DNA from: Bufo bufo
Lineage: Eukaryota > Chordata > Amphibia > Anura > Bufonidae
NCBI RefSeq assembly: GCF_905171765.1
Contig: NC_053389.1
Coordinates: forward strand, 745,489,146-745,553,145
DNA: 64,000 nucleotides
Direction: 5' to 3'
A program made the translations under genes and the position numbers. Shown here in pieces: positions 21,252 to 32,096 of the stretch; the stretch's first letter is position 1, and each line of letters opens with the position of its first letter. The notes below the pieces were generated by a model. It was not told the origin of the DNA. It ran no database searches and saw only the letters and a program-made list of their open reading frames with translations.

Positions 21252-23500
21252 GTCCCGAGTTCTGTGCTGACTGATTTCATATCCATTTCTAGCAGTGGGA
21301 GAACCTTTTCAAATGCCATCAGCTGACTCATAGGGATAAAAATATCCATTGCTCTTCAGTACTCAAGTGAAGAAAACAATTAAGTGCTTTTGGATTAAAT
21401 AAAGCGTACATTGTATAGCGGTTGTACTTAGTATCAAAGCTCATGCCAAGGATTTGAATGGGACTGAGCTGTGCCTCAGCCATGTGACCCATGAGTCACT
21501 CACCGGAGTGTAGCGGCCTCTTCAAACAGTTGATTGGCAGGGGTGACCGGAGACGGACCCCCACCAATCAGATATTGATAGGCCATTAATTCTAAAAGCT
21601 CTGACAACTTATTTAATAAATATATGAGACTGGCTGTTCTTTCACCAGATCCTCCTTGGAATCAGAACAATTGGTGTATGTGCAGGGCCCCAGACCAGGG
21701 TTTTGGTCAGTGGTTTGGTAATAACTGTACTGTAATGTTATGTTTTAAAATGCTATGCAATGTGACACACCCAGTTTTTCATGATTACAATGTGAGAGTC
21801 ATCAAGGCAACCAGCATAGAGCATTAAAGACTTTACTACTGCATCAGAGATTCAAGTTAAAACATCCAATGCACTCCAGATTAGAGAATTTACCGATAAT
21901 TGTTGGATGTACTACAACTCCTATTAGGTGCACAGAAAAGACAGACTTTTTTAAGTTCAATCTGGCCTGGTTACTGACTCTACTAATACCATGCGCTAGC
22001 TGCTGCACCATTTCAAGCTTTGCCTTGCACCCACACGGGCATTTAACACCAAGGGCACCCCAAACTTCCATCCGACAGGGAGACCCACAGCTACACATAG
22101 TGTCCTGAGGGAATATAGGGTGCCCTATCTTCACTGCACAAATTCCAGGGAGTGATGGCCTGAGGGAGTACACCGTGACAAATCTTTGTCAGGTCCACTA
22201 CCACTCCCATCCTCTGCTGCTCCTCAGGGGCTTGCTGTATCTGCATTCTTGCTTACACTGACCAGTGTAATTTTCTGCAATAATTAGACTCTTTAGGGTG
22301 AACGGAGTTTGTGTGACATTCCTCCGCAGACTAAATTCTCTACTCTAACACTACTATGGAGCCATATAGATGGAACTCTTCCCCCACAGAAGCGATGCTT
22401 CCAGGAGACAAAAAAATTCAGTGGAGCATATCCCAATATCTGTCAGAAATTGCCTCTTTATAAAATTGTAGGCATATGTGTGAGAGCCCTATTATTTCTC
22501 TACACAAAGCAGTGCTACGATTTGGACATAGGCACAAGCCCTAACAGTGATAATGTCCATTTTACTCAATTTTTCTCAGCTATATTTTTTTCCTAGGAGG
22601 GAAAAGCTCATTGTGTCTCTGGCAGAAGTCATGTAATTCTTTATTCTGTTTAATTTCTGGAGAGTTATTCTAATAATCATTATTATCTTGGATTAGTTGA
22701 ACGTTGAAAGTTGGCTCAAGCCAGTCAGGCAACCAAAAGTATCTGAAATACATTAAAATAAATTAGTCATCTTTTTATTTCCTTTCCGCTCTTCATGAAT
22801 ATCCAGTGGCGGTGAAATCAGATCTTTGTTGAGTTATGCTGTCATAATGAATATGAATACAGTATAACCAACGAGCCCTCTGTCTCTAGCAAATCTCCAG
22901 GGAGAATTGATATCCAGAGTTCAAAACGTTTCCAGACTAGAAAATGGAGATGGGATGACAATTATGTATTTATGTATATCTACATTTATCTAATATCTGG
23001 GCTATGAATGTAATTGTCCGTACTATGTGTATGTACGTGTCATGACTCATGATCAATATTCTCTTGGGAATTACAAATGTCACCAACCAAATACTTACAT
23101 GCTGCCAACTAGCAAGCACCGAAAAGAAGACTTTGACAGCAAAATTAACTGTTTTGCTTAATTTACACATAATATTCCTGCTTACAGATCATTGTAGGAA
23201 TTCTGTTTTATTCTAGGTTTTCAGCTACAATATGCAACATCTTTAAAGCAAAGCAGCCCCTTAATTATTTCCCATCAACTAATACAGTACAGTGTGTGCA
23301 TCTACGTTGGAGGCGCCATTAAAAAAGGTGGTGAAAACGCTGTACCAAGCTATGTGTCTAGTATAATGACAGGCTCCCTGATAGGAAGTCAATGGACTCC
23401 TTTATAGTCAATGGGGACGTTGTTTGTTTCAGTCATATCCGTTGTTCAGCTGCGGCTCCCGCAATAAATATCGCCAATCTGAACAATGGGAGTCATTTTC
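21252..23500. other. Mostly single-copy-looking DNA, no gene seen
   Basis: No convincing coding sequence. Part of it (about 21840-22110, minus strand) belongs to a dispersed repeat that recurs near 62880. The segment 22780-22990 is AT-rich and non-repetitive within the window, with ATAATGAATATGAATA-type motifs; nothing shows whether it is functional. Confidence 0.5.
21840..22110 (-). repeat. Dispersed repeat, unclassified (copy 1)
   Basis: On the minus strand: GTTTGGGGTGCCCTTGGTGTT, later AACCAGGCCAGATTG, later GGAGTTGTAGTACATCCAAC. The same ordered phrases occur on the plus strand at 62890-63030. Family unknown. A 109-codon minus-strand open frame across it shows no protein motif. Confidence 0.65.
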
Positions 23501-23509
23501 TAAGACCAG

Positions 23510-23835
23510 CTTTTAACACGCAAAACCCAGTTTCGGACAAGGTTTAGCTGTTGGAAAAATGTCCTCACGTTTGACTCTAGAATACTTTGGTATATAGACG
23601 TGTTCATGGTGGACTCCATGACTGCAAGTTGCCCAGGTTCTGTGGCTTCCACCACCATGTTCTTTAGTTGGTATGAGGTGTTTGTGCTGATATACTGTGT
23701 TAGATTTTTTGCCAAATGTGGTGCTGTAGCCAAACATCTCCACTTTGCTCTTGTCTGACCAAAGAACATTGTTGTTAAAGTCTTGCAGTTTGTTCAGATG
23801 TAACTTTGCAAACTTAAAGGGATCAGCCACTTTCT
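23510..23835 (-). pseudogene. Tc1-like transposase fragment
   Basis: Minus-strand translation gives NNVLWSDKSKVEMFG, where WSD carries the second catalytic Asp region, then HLIPTKEHGGGS, the Gly-rich block of Tc1/mariner transposases. After a frame change comes AVMESTMNTSIYQSILESNV and LNLVRNWVL. This is the central part of the DDE catalytic domain. The N-terminal DNA-binding domain and the final catalytic residue region (after NWVLRVKS) are missing. At least one frameshift is present. It is an old remnant with no terminal repeats nearby. Confidence 0.88.
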
Positions 23836-23984
23836 GGCTACTGTTGATTAAAGTGTTTATAAAATGTGGCACTTACTAATATTGTCTTTGTTGATATTCT
23901 ACACTACGTTCTACATTTCATAAGCTTTACCCCTTTTTTTAGTCTTTTGTTCTGTCCACACAGAGGTCCTGTCCATAAGATGGA

Positions 23985-24161
23985 TGCTGATGGAGGGTCA
24001 TGTGACCAGACACGTCACCTATTCTTCTCCAAACACACTGCACCTCCACAAAACTCTCAACAGTGCAAGTGGTGGTGGCAGATTTGATGTATTTGAGTGG
24101 AGGAGACTGAACGATGTGCCTGGAGTTATTGTTGCCTGGTCACATGACCCTCCATCAGCAG
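23985..24161. repeat. Foldback repeat, 177 bp
   Basis: TGCTGATGGAGGGTCATGTG at 23985 is inverted at 24142-24161 (CACATGACCCTCCATCAGCA), with four more complementary bases on the inner side. Flanking words GTCCACACAGAGG and CAGTGTGGACAGCACAG extend the symmetry loosely. Non-coding, MITE-like. Confidence 0.75.
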
Positions 24162-24483
24162 CCAGTGTGGACAGCACAGAAGATTTGCCCAACAAGGGAC
24201 ATGACTTATGAAATATAGCAAACAGCACAGAAAATCAACAAAGGCTATATTAGTAAGTGTCATATAGTCATCTTACCTACATATTGGTCAAAAGTAGCGC
24301 TGCCATGTCCTTTTCAGAAAGAAGAGGTATGCTTCTGGCAACCCTTCCAAACAAGTCATACTTGATTAGTCTTTTTCTAATCATACTGTCATGATCTTGA
24401 ACATTTAACTTGCTACCTGAGGCTTGTAGAGTCTTAAGATCCCTTTACACTGCCCAATGTTAGAGCGGATAATTGCTAATGAG

Positions 24484-24700
24484 TAGTGTTGTTCGAGCAC
24501 CAAAGTGCTCGTGTGCTCGAGTAGAACACTTTGTGATGCTACCTGAGCACAATGGAAGTCAATGGGAGAACCCGAGCATTAAACCAGGCACCCCCTGCTC
24601 TGAAGAGGGGAGGGTGTCGGCACTCTAGTTCGGCTTAGGAGTCCCTGCTCTGACTCCATATAAAGCTATGTCCATATATGGAGTCAGTGCTTAGAGACAC
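24484..24700 (+). mobile_element. hAT-like left end fragment
   Basis: TAGTGTTGTTCGAGCACCAA begins a stretch of CTCG/CGAG palindromes (GTGCTCGTGTGCTCGAG), then CAATGGAAGTCAATGGGAGA and a CCCCCTGCTCTGAAGAGGGG hairpin. The start resembles the TAGTGTTGAGCGAAC ends of the other hATs in the window. No right end was found, so this is a fragment or a poorly bounded non-autonomous copy. Confidence 0.6.
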
Positions 24701-24719
24701 CCCAGTGTAGTTAAATCTA

Positions 24720-25095
24720 ATTAAGCCTGTATTTCAGAAAAGTTTCTGCCAGGATTCCAACTCACAACCTTCTGTATTAGAGGCAAGGCACTTAACCACT
24801 CAGCTATAATAGCTGCATAGCCAGTTACTTAAAAAAAATAAAATAATAATAATTATAATAATAATAATAAATAAAAAATAAAAATAAATATATATATATA
24901 AATTGTCTACTGTACTGTACTTCTACTGAGACCTATACAGTAAAAGTCTCATATTTTTTTTATTTATTTTTTTAGTGACTGGCTATGCAGCTATATAGTG
25001 TAGTGATTAAAATTCCGGGCTGTTATGCAGAAGCTGTCAGTTCAAATCCTGTCACAAAAGTTTTCATAAATAGAGTCTTAAATTAATTTAAATAT
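24720..25095. repeat. Inverted pair of tRNA-like sequences around an AT-rich core
   Basis: Minus strand 24820-24735 and plus strand 24975-25065 are diverged copies of one about 110-bp sequence, starting ACTGGCTATGCAGCTAT in both. Each has a polymerase III A-box-like stretch (TAGCTGAGTGGTTAAGTGCC; TAGTGTAGTGATTAAAATTC) and a B-box-like stretch (GGTTGTGAGTTGGAATCC; CAGTTCAAATCC). The core (24830-24970) is nearly pure A/T. This suggests tRNA-derived SINE heads arranged head to head. They are not functional tRNA genes, because the stems are degenerate. Confidence 0.65.
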
Positions 25096-25126
25096 ACTGT
25101 ATATATATGTTTTTAACCATAATATA

Positions 25127-25200
25127 CAGGTGAAACTCGAAAAATTAGAATATCGTGCAAAATTTCATTTATTTCAGTAATGCAAATTAAAAGGAATTGC
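25127..25200 (+). repeat. Mariner/Tc1-type MITE end fragment
   Basis: CAGGTGAAACTCGAAAAATTAG and ATATCGTGCAAAATTTCATTT match, from memory, the terminal sequence of a MITE widespread in fish and amphibians. Only one end is present before the TTAA element begins. Confidence 0.65.
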
Positions 25201-25201
25201 A

Positions 25202-28200
25202 TTAACCACCTCAGCCCCCCTAGCTTAAACCCCCTTAATGACCAGACCACTTTTTACAATTCTGCACTACACTACTTTCACGGTTTATTGCTCGGTCATA
25301 CAACTTACCACCCAAATGATTTTACCTCCTTTTCTTCTCACTAATAGAACTTTCATTTGGTGGTATTTGATTGCTGCTGACATTTTTACTTTTTTTGTTA
25401 TTAATCGAAATTGACAGAAATTTTTGCAAAAAAATTTCATTTTTCACTTTCAGTTGTAAAATATTTCAAATAAAACTACATTTCTATGTAAATTTTTCTC
25501 TAATTTTATTGTTCTACATGTCTTTAATAAAAAAAATGCAATAAGTGTATATTTATTGGTTTACGCAAAAGTTATAGCGTTTACAAACTATGGTACAAAA
25601 ATGTGATGTTCCGCATTTTGAAGCAGCTCTGACTTTCTGAGCACCTGTCATGTTTACTGAGGTTCTACAATGCCCAGACAGTAGAAGCACCCCACAAATG
25701 ACCCCATTTCGGAAAGTAGACACCCTAAGGTATTCGCTGATGGGCATAGTGAGTTCATAGAAGTTTTTATTTTTTGTCACAAGTTAGCGGAAAATGATGA
25801 TGATTTTATTTTTATTTTTTTCTTACAAAGTCTCATATTCCGCTAACTTGTGACAAAAAATAAAAACTTCCATGAACTCACTATGCCCATCACGAAATAC
25901 CTTGGGGTGTCTTCTTTCCAAAATGGGGTCACTTGTGGGGTATTTATACTGCCCTGGCATTTTAGGGGACTAAAACGTGAGAAGAAGTTTGGAATCCAAA
26001 TGCCTAAAAAATGCCCTGTGAAATCCTAAAGGTGCTCTTAAGAATTTGGGCCCCTTTGGGCACCTAGGCTGCAAAGAAGTGTCACACGTGGTATCGCCGT
26101 ACTCAGAAGAAGTACGGAAATGTGTTTTGGGGTGTATTTTTACATATACCCATGCTGGGTGAGAGAAATATCTCTCTAAAAGTCAACTTTTCCCATTTTT
26201 TTTATACAAAGTTGTCATTTTAGAGAGATATTTCTCTCACCTAGCATGGGTATATGTAAAAAGACTAGGTGTGCAAAGGGGCCCAAATTCTAAAGAGCAC
26301 TTTTAGGATTTCACAGGGCATTTTTTACGCATTTGGATTCCAAATTACTTCTCACGCTTTAGGGCCCCTAAAATGCCAGGGCAGTATAAATACCCCACAA
26401 GTGACCCCATTTTGGAAAGAAGACACCCCAAGGTATTCCGTGAGGGGCATGGCGAGTTCATAGAATTTTTTAATTTTTTTGGCACAAGTTAGCGGAAAAA
26501 GATATATTTTTTTTTCTTACAAAGTCTCATATTCCACTAACTTGAGACAAAAAATTTAATTTTACATGAACTCACCATGCCCCTCACGGAATATCTTGGG
26601 GTGTCTTCTTTCCAAAATGGGGTCACATGTGGGGTATTTATACTGCCCTGGCATTTTAGGGGCCCTAAAGCGTGAGAAGAAGTCTGGAATCCAAATGCCT
26701 AAAAATGCCCTCCTAAAAGGTACTCGTTGGACTTTGGGCCCCTTTGCGCATCTAGGCTGCAAAAAAGTGTCACTCATGTGGTATCGCCGTACTCAGGAGA
26801 AGTAGGGCAATGTGTTTTAGGGTGTATTTTTACATATACCCATGCTGGGTGAGAGAAATATCTCTGTAAATTGACAACTTTGTATAAAAAAATGGAAAAA
26901 GTTGTCATTTACAGAGATATTTCTCACACACAGTATGGGTATATGTAAAAATACACCCCAAAACACATTGCCCTACTTCTTCTGAGTACAGCGATACCAC
27001 ATGTGTGACACTTTTTTGCAGCCTAGGTGCGCAAAGGGGCCCAAATTCCAATGAGTACTTTTAGGATTTCACAGGGCATTTTTACGCATTTGGATTCCAA
27101 ACTACTTCTCACACTTTAGAGCCCCTAAAATGTCAGGGCAGTATAAATACCCCACAAGTGACCCCATTTTAGAAAGAAGACACCCCAAGGTATTCCGTGA
27201 GGTGCATTGCGAGTTCATGTAAAATTTCATTTTTTGTCACAAGTTAGTGGAATATGAGACTTTGTAAGAAAAAAATTAATAAAATAAATAAATCAATTTC
27301 CGCTAACTTGTGCCAAAAAAAAAAATCTATGAACTCGCCATGCCCCTCACGGAATACCTTGGGGTGTCTTCTTTCCAAAATGGGGTCACTTGTGGGGTAT
27401 TTATACTGCCCTGGCATTTTAGGGGCCCTAAAGCGTGAGAAGTAGTTTGGAATTCAAATGCGTAAAAATGCCCTGTGAAATCCTAAAGGTACTCATTGGA
27501 ATTTGGGCCCCTTTGCGCACCTAAGCTGCAAAAAAGTGTCACACATGTGGTATCGCCGTACTCAGAAGAAGTAGGGCAATATGTTTTGGGGTGTATTTTT
27601 ACATATACCCATACTGTGTGTGAGAAATATCTCTGTAAAAGACAAGTTAAAAAAAAAATAATTATACAAAGTTGTCAATTTACAGAGATATTTCTCTCAC
27701 CCAGCATGGGTATATGCAAAAATACACCCCAAAACACATTGCCCTACTTCTTCTGAGTACGGCAATACCACATGTGTGACACTTTTTTGCAGCCTAGGTG
27801 CGTAAAGAGGCCGAAAGTCCAACGAGTACCTTTAGGCTTTACAGGGTTGCTCACAATTTAGCCCCGCCTAAAATGCCAGAACAGTAAACACACCCGACAA
27901 ATGACCCCATTTCGGAAAGTAGACACCCCAAGGTATTCACTGAGGGGCATAGTGAGTCCGTGGGAGATTTTTTATTTTTTTTGCCAGGAGTTAGCAGAAA
28001 TGGAAACTTTATTTTTTTCCTCAGAAAGTGTGATTTTCCGCTAACTTGTGAAAAAAAAAAAATCATACATAAACTCACCATGCCCCTCCGCGAATACTTT
28101 GGGGTGTCTTCTTTCTAAAATGGGGTCATTTGGGGGGTATTTATACTATCCTGGCATTCTAGCACCTCAAGAAACATGACCGGTGCTCAGAAAGTCAGAG

Positions 28201-28628
28201 CTGCTTCAAAATGCGGAAATTCAAATTTTTGTACCATAGTTTGTAAACGCTATAACTTTTGCGCAAACCAATAAATATACACTTATTGGATTTTTTTTTT
28301 ATCAAAGACATGTAGCACAATAAATTCTGACACAAACTTGTATAGAAATGTAATTATATTTGAACAATTAAACCAGAGAAAGTTAAAAATACACTTTTTT
28401 TGAGAAAATTGCGGTCTATTTTGATTAATATCAGAAAAACGAAAAATCTCAGCAGCAATCAAATGCCACCAAAAGAAAGCTGTATTTGCGAGAAGAAAAG
28501 GAGGTAAAATTCATTTGGGTGCCAAGTTGCATGACCGAGCAATAAACCGTTAAAGTTGTGAAGTGCCGATTTGTAAAAAAGGGCCTGGTCACTAGGTGGG
28601 TATAAACTTGTGGTCCTAAAGTGGTTAA
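25202..28628. mobile_element. TTAA-bounded foldback element, 3.4 kb
   Basis: Starts TTAACCACCTCAGCC and ends CTAAAGTGGTTAA, so the ends are inverted and each carries TTAA, the target used by Kolobok- and piggyBac-type elements. Outer arms match in inverse: GGTTTATTGCTCGGTCAT on the left against TGACCGAGCAATAAACCGTT on the right, and TTATAGCGTTTACAAACTATGG on the left against the same words inverted near 28237. The inside is a series of alternating forward and reverse copies of a roughly 290-400-bp module (TGGGGTGTCTTCTTTCC.. to ..CCCATGCTGGGTGAGAGAAA). Turning points are near 26220, 26510, 26895, 27290, 27660 and 28015. No transposase is present. Open frames of 60-90 codons are repeat artefacts. 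Confidence 0.88.
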
Positions 28629-29248
28629 TTCCTATGAAAACAGTAAATGTGTACATACGGTAATTTTTCGTACAGCTTCTACATTGTGGACTAGTTTTTG
28701 CTTAATATGTTATATTGTCGGGTGCTGTAGTTCATCTGAGGTTGTATTTGCCTAACATTAAGATCTTCGAAGGACCAGGTGTTTTATTTTATTTTTTTAT
28801 TATGTGCTGATTCATAAAACCATAGAATTCAAAGAAAATAAATAGAATTCAATGAAAATGCAATAATAACACAACGTTGTATGCATTATATAAAGACAAA
28901 CATTAATGGGTTTTATGAAGTTCAGAAAATAAAAACACATTCCACATTGGAGCACTTGTTCTCTTGTGAAGTGCTCTCATGTTAGCTGTTGGTATTCAAG
29001 TAGATTCATGGACAGGAGATTCAGTGCATATAGTTATTTGCATGAAGTCAATATAAAGCAGCTTTGTATACAGCAACATCATAAGCATTGTCTGACTCTC
29101 CTGCACCTGGGAATCCACATGTGTCAACCCAGAGTACAGTAGAGCACAGCTTGATCACAAAATCTTACCAAATATTGTCACATTACACATGTAATATTTT
29201 TACGTGAAGTATTATTGCAATATACATCCGATAACAATATTGCTTTAA
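28629..29248. other. No feature recognised
   Basis: AT-rich DNA with no open frame of note and no repeat seen elsewhere in the window. Confidence 0.5.
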
Positions 29249-29520
29249 GTCCATTCAGACATCCGTAGAATGGGTCCGGATTCGTTCCGCAATTATGCCG
29301 AACAGGTGCGGACCCATTCATTTTCAATAGGGCAGAAAAAGATGCGGACAGCATGCGCATTTCCGGTCCACGGCCCCAAACTTCCAGCCCGCGGCTCCGG
29401 AAAAAATAGAGCATATCCTACTCTTGACCTCAGCTGCGGACAAGAATAGGAATCCTCTATTAAGTGCCGGCTATGTGCGGCGTCAGTGTTTTGCGGTCCG
29501 CAATATGCGTCTGAATGGAC
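29249..29520. mobile_element. Short inverted-repeat MITE, 272 bp
   Basis: Bounded by GTCCATTCAGAC on the left and its inverse GTCTGAATGGAC on the right. The interior is enriched for GCGGACC/GGTCCGC words. No coding capacity. The flanks TTTAA and CCTCA do not give a clear target duplication. Confidence 0.8.
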
Positions 29521-29926
29521 CCTCAGTCTGTATGTACATTACATTTTCCTCTCTAGTATCACCCCCTGCTGTTTCGCCTGTGGCTGAAATTTTTGTCCAC
29601 CTTCACCTGCATTCAGTAATGGCCAGAGAGGCTCAGCAGCTTTTGTACTCATTTTCTGTAGCCGACCCAGTGAGTTCATACACAAGTAGGTAATGCAGCT
29701 CCAACATCTTTTATTTATTCATGCTTACTTCTGAATTCATAAAAATACCGTATATAGCTATATCTCTCCTTAGACAGTGGAAGGAAATTGGGGAGAGGAA
29801 CATTACATATCATAATGCTACTTATTAGTGAAGTCGTTGGAGCTGTGTGTGAGGAACCATTTGTTTGCAGGGCTGGAAGACAGGAGAACATACTGTAGTT
29901 TGGCAATTGGGGGCAGGGTTAGTGAG
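29521..29926. other. No feature recognised
   Basis: About 400 bp of mixed sequence without a supported gene or repeat, ending in the target duplication of the next element. Confidence 0.45.
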
Positions 29927-30077
29927 TAGTGTTGAGCGAACTTCTGTTTTCAAGTTCAGAGTACAGGTTCGGGTTATTTAAGAATTCTGTTATGGATTCC
30001 GCTACCACGGAATTCTTAGATAACCCGAACCCAAACCTTGAACGCTGAACTTGAAAACAAAAGTTCACTCATCCCTA
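29927..30077. mobile_element. Palindromic hAT MITE, 151 bp, with 8-bp target duplication
   Basis: Starts TAGTGTTGAGCGAACTTC and ends GAAGT-like AAAAGTTCACTCATCCCTA. The two halves are nearly full inverses (GTTTTCAAGTTCA on the left, TGAACTTGAAAAC on the right; AAGAATTC near the centre). The flanks TTAGTGAG (29919-29926) and TTAGCGAG (30078-30085) match at 7 of 8 positions. Its ends resemble the termini of the large hATs here, so it is probably a non-autonomous relative mobilised by them. Confidence 0.88.
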
Positions 30078-30271
30078 TTAGCGAGTGCTGATTGCAATGC
30101 ATGTGCTTTACTGTCACATGCTATGAGCTACTGCCCACCCACTGAAACTGAAGAGACATATAAGATGCTAAAAAGGGTAAAAATAACATGGGTAACAGCA
30201 TTTTTATTTTTTGCATTTAAATAGTTAAAATAATAGTGTGCATTACTCTAAATATTTATATTTGTGTGATA

Positions 30272-30624
30272 CCTAGAGATGGCCTTGCGGTTCGCCTGGC
30301 AGTTGTTTTACGGCGAACTTTGCGCGTTCGCGATTCGTCGAACATGCGAACATATGGCGATGTCCGCCGGCACCATATTCATTTGCATTGCGACAAACTT
30401 TGACCCATGACACATCCATCAGGTGGGACAGGACATCCAATTGAGACATTTCATCACATGGACATACCCCCTACCTTATAAATAAACCTGATCTGGCAGC
30501 CTTTTTTACATTCAGTGTTTTGCCAGTGTAGGGAGAGGTTGCTTTGTGCAGCAGAGACAGACTGTTAGGAACACCAAACACTAGCTAATAGGGCCACAAA
30601 AGTCATTTTAAGGAATGGTATAAG
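30272..30624 (+). mobile_element. hAT 5' end fragment with promoter region
   Basis: Starts TAGAGATGGCCTTGCGGTTCGCC, with several TTCGC palindromes resembling the copy A terminus. About 200 bp inside, CTTATAAATAAACC looks like a TATA box. Some 35-50 bp further lies GTGTAGGGAGAGGTTGC, which recurs near the presumed start of copy C. The element stops at 30624, where another sequence begins, so only the first 350 bp remain. Confidence 0.75.
30476..30488 (+). promoter_or_regulatory. Probable TATA box of the hAT 5' fragment
   Basis: TTATAAATAAACC followed about 45 bp later by TGTAGGGAGAGGTTGC, the same arrangement as in copy C (TATTTAA then TATAGGGAGAGGTTGC). Inference from position and conservation only. 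Confidence 0.5.
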
Positions 30625-31971
30625 CAGGGCCGTAGCAATTTTTTTTTCCTGAGGGGGGGTTCAGCTTTCTCAAATTATAAGACTTTATCTAGCAGACAAA
30701 CCAGGGTTTGAAAAAAATATCCATGTCATATTTCTCCCCGTCCATGGCACAGACAGGCTACATAAAATAGTCTAAAACATAAATAATTGTAAAAAAAGTA
30801 GACTTATTAGGTATCGCCACATCCGTAAGAATCTCCCATATAAAAATACCCCATGACCTAACCCCCCAGATTTACACGGTCCAAAAAAATATAAAAAATC
30901 GGTGCAAAAAAAGACCTTTTTTTGTCACCTTACATAACAAAAAGTTTAATAGCAAGCGATCAAAAAGTCATATAGCCCCCAAAATAGTGCCAGTAAATCC
31001 ATCCTCTCATCCCGCAAAAAATGAGCATTTACATAAGATAATCGGCTAAAAAACAAACAAAAAAAATGACTCTTAGACTTTAGAGATACAATTTTTTTTT
31101 TGTGGTAATAAAGAGGATAATATAGTCTAAAACCTAAATAATTGTAACAAAAAGTAGACTTATTAGATATCGCCGCGTCCGTAAGAATCTCCTCTAAAAA
31201 ATACCCCATGACCTAACCCCCCAGATTAACACGGTCAAATTTTTTTTTTAAAACGGTGCCAAAACAGCTATTTTAGGCACTTTTCCATTTCAATCCGTTT
31301 TTTCCGGTAACAAAGCAAGGGTTAACAACCAAACAAAACTTAATATTTATTACTCTGATACTGCAGTTTACAGAAACGCCACATTTGTGGTCGTAAACTG
31401 CTGCATCACTAAAAGGGAGGCCGCAAAAGGAAAGGACTGACATGGTTTCTGGAAGGCCGATTTTGATGGCCTTTTTTTTTGACACCATGTCCCTTTTGAA
31501 GCCCCCCTGATGCACCCCTAGAGTAAAAACTCCCTAAAAGTGACCCCATCTATGAAACGACACCCCTCAAGGTATTCAAAACTGATTTTACAAACTTTAT
31601 TAACTCTTTAGGTGTTCCTCAACACTTAATGGCAAATGGAAAAGAAATTTCAGAATTTCAATTTTTGGTAACCTTGCCTCACAAAAATATAATATAGAGC
31701 AACCAAAAATCATATGTACCCTAAAAATAGTCCAACAAAACCACCACCTTATCCCATAGTTTCCAAAATGGGGTCACTTTTAGGGAGTTTCTACTCCAGG
31801 GGTGCATCAGGGGGGTTGAAACAGGACACGGTGTAAATAAACCGGTCCATAAAAATCAGCCCTCCAAAAACCACACGGCGCTCCTTTCCCTCTACGCCCC
31901 GCCGTGTGGCCGTACAGTAGTGTACGACCACATATGGGGTGTTTCTGTAAATGGCAGAGTCAGGGCAATAA
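30625..31971. repeat. Foldback-element DNA, left of the L1 insertion
   Basis: Begins with a hAT-like end CAGGGCCGTAGCAATT, then a 356-bp tandem duplication (TCTAAAACATAAATAATTG at 30770 and a near copy at 31126, each followed by a CCGTAAGAATCTCC block and CCCCATGACCTAACCCCCCAG). From about 31270 it holds sequence that is the inverse of 43100-43260 (TTTTTCCGGTAACAAAGCAAGGGTTAAC; GTCGTAAACTGC). It is interrupted at about 31971 by the L1. Short open frames here carry no protein signal. Confidence 0.7.
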
Positions 31972-32096
31972 AGCAACATAACAACAATAAGGATGTAAAT
32001 AAACAGAGCTATGTTATATAAAGTCTTTATCCGTAAATTAGAGAGGGGCCTTAGGTACAGCTATTTCTATAAATCAGGGTAGTTTAGATGGTTATG

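Noticed and set aside
21844..22173. 109-codon minus-strand frame
   Set aside because: Overlaps a dispersed repeat whose other copy (62880-63240) does not keep the frame; no domain seen.
24735..24822. Functional tRNA gene on the minus strand
   Set aside because: A-box- and B-box-like words exist, but a clean cloverleaf with paired acceptor and anticodon stems could not be drawn. The inverse copy is diverged, so it was treated as tRNA-derived repeat.
25553..28081. Set of 60-90-codon frames repeated in both directions
   Set aside because: All are products of the alternating arms of the foldback element, with the same peptides appearing in inverse copies.
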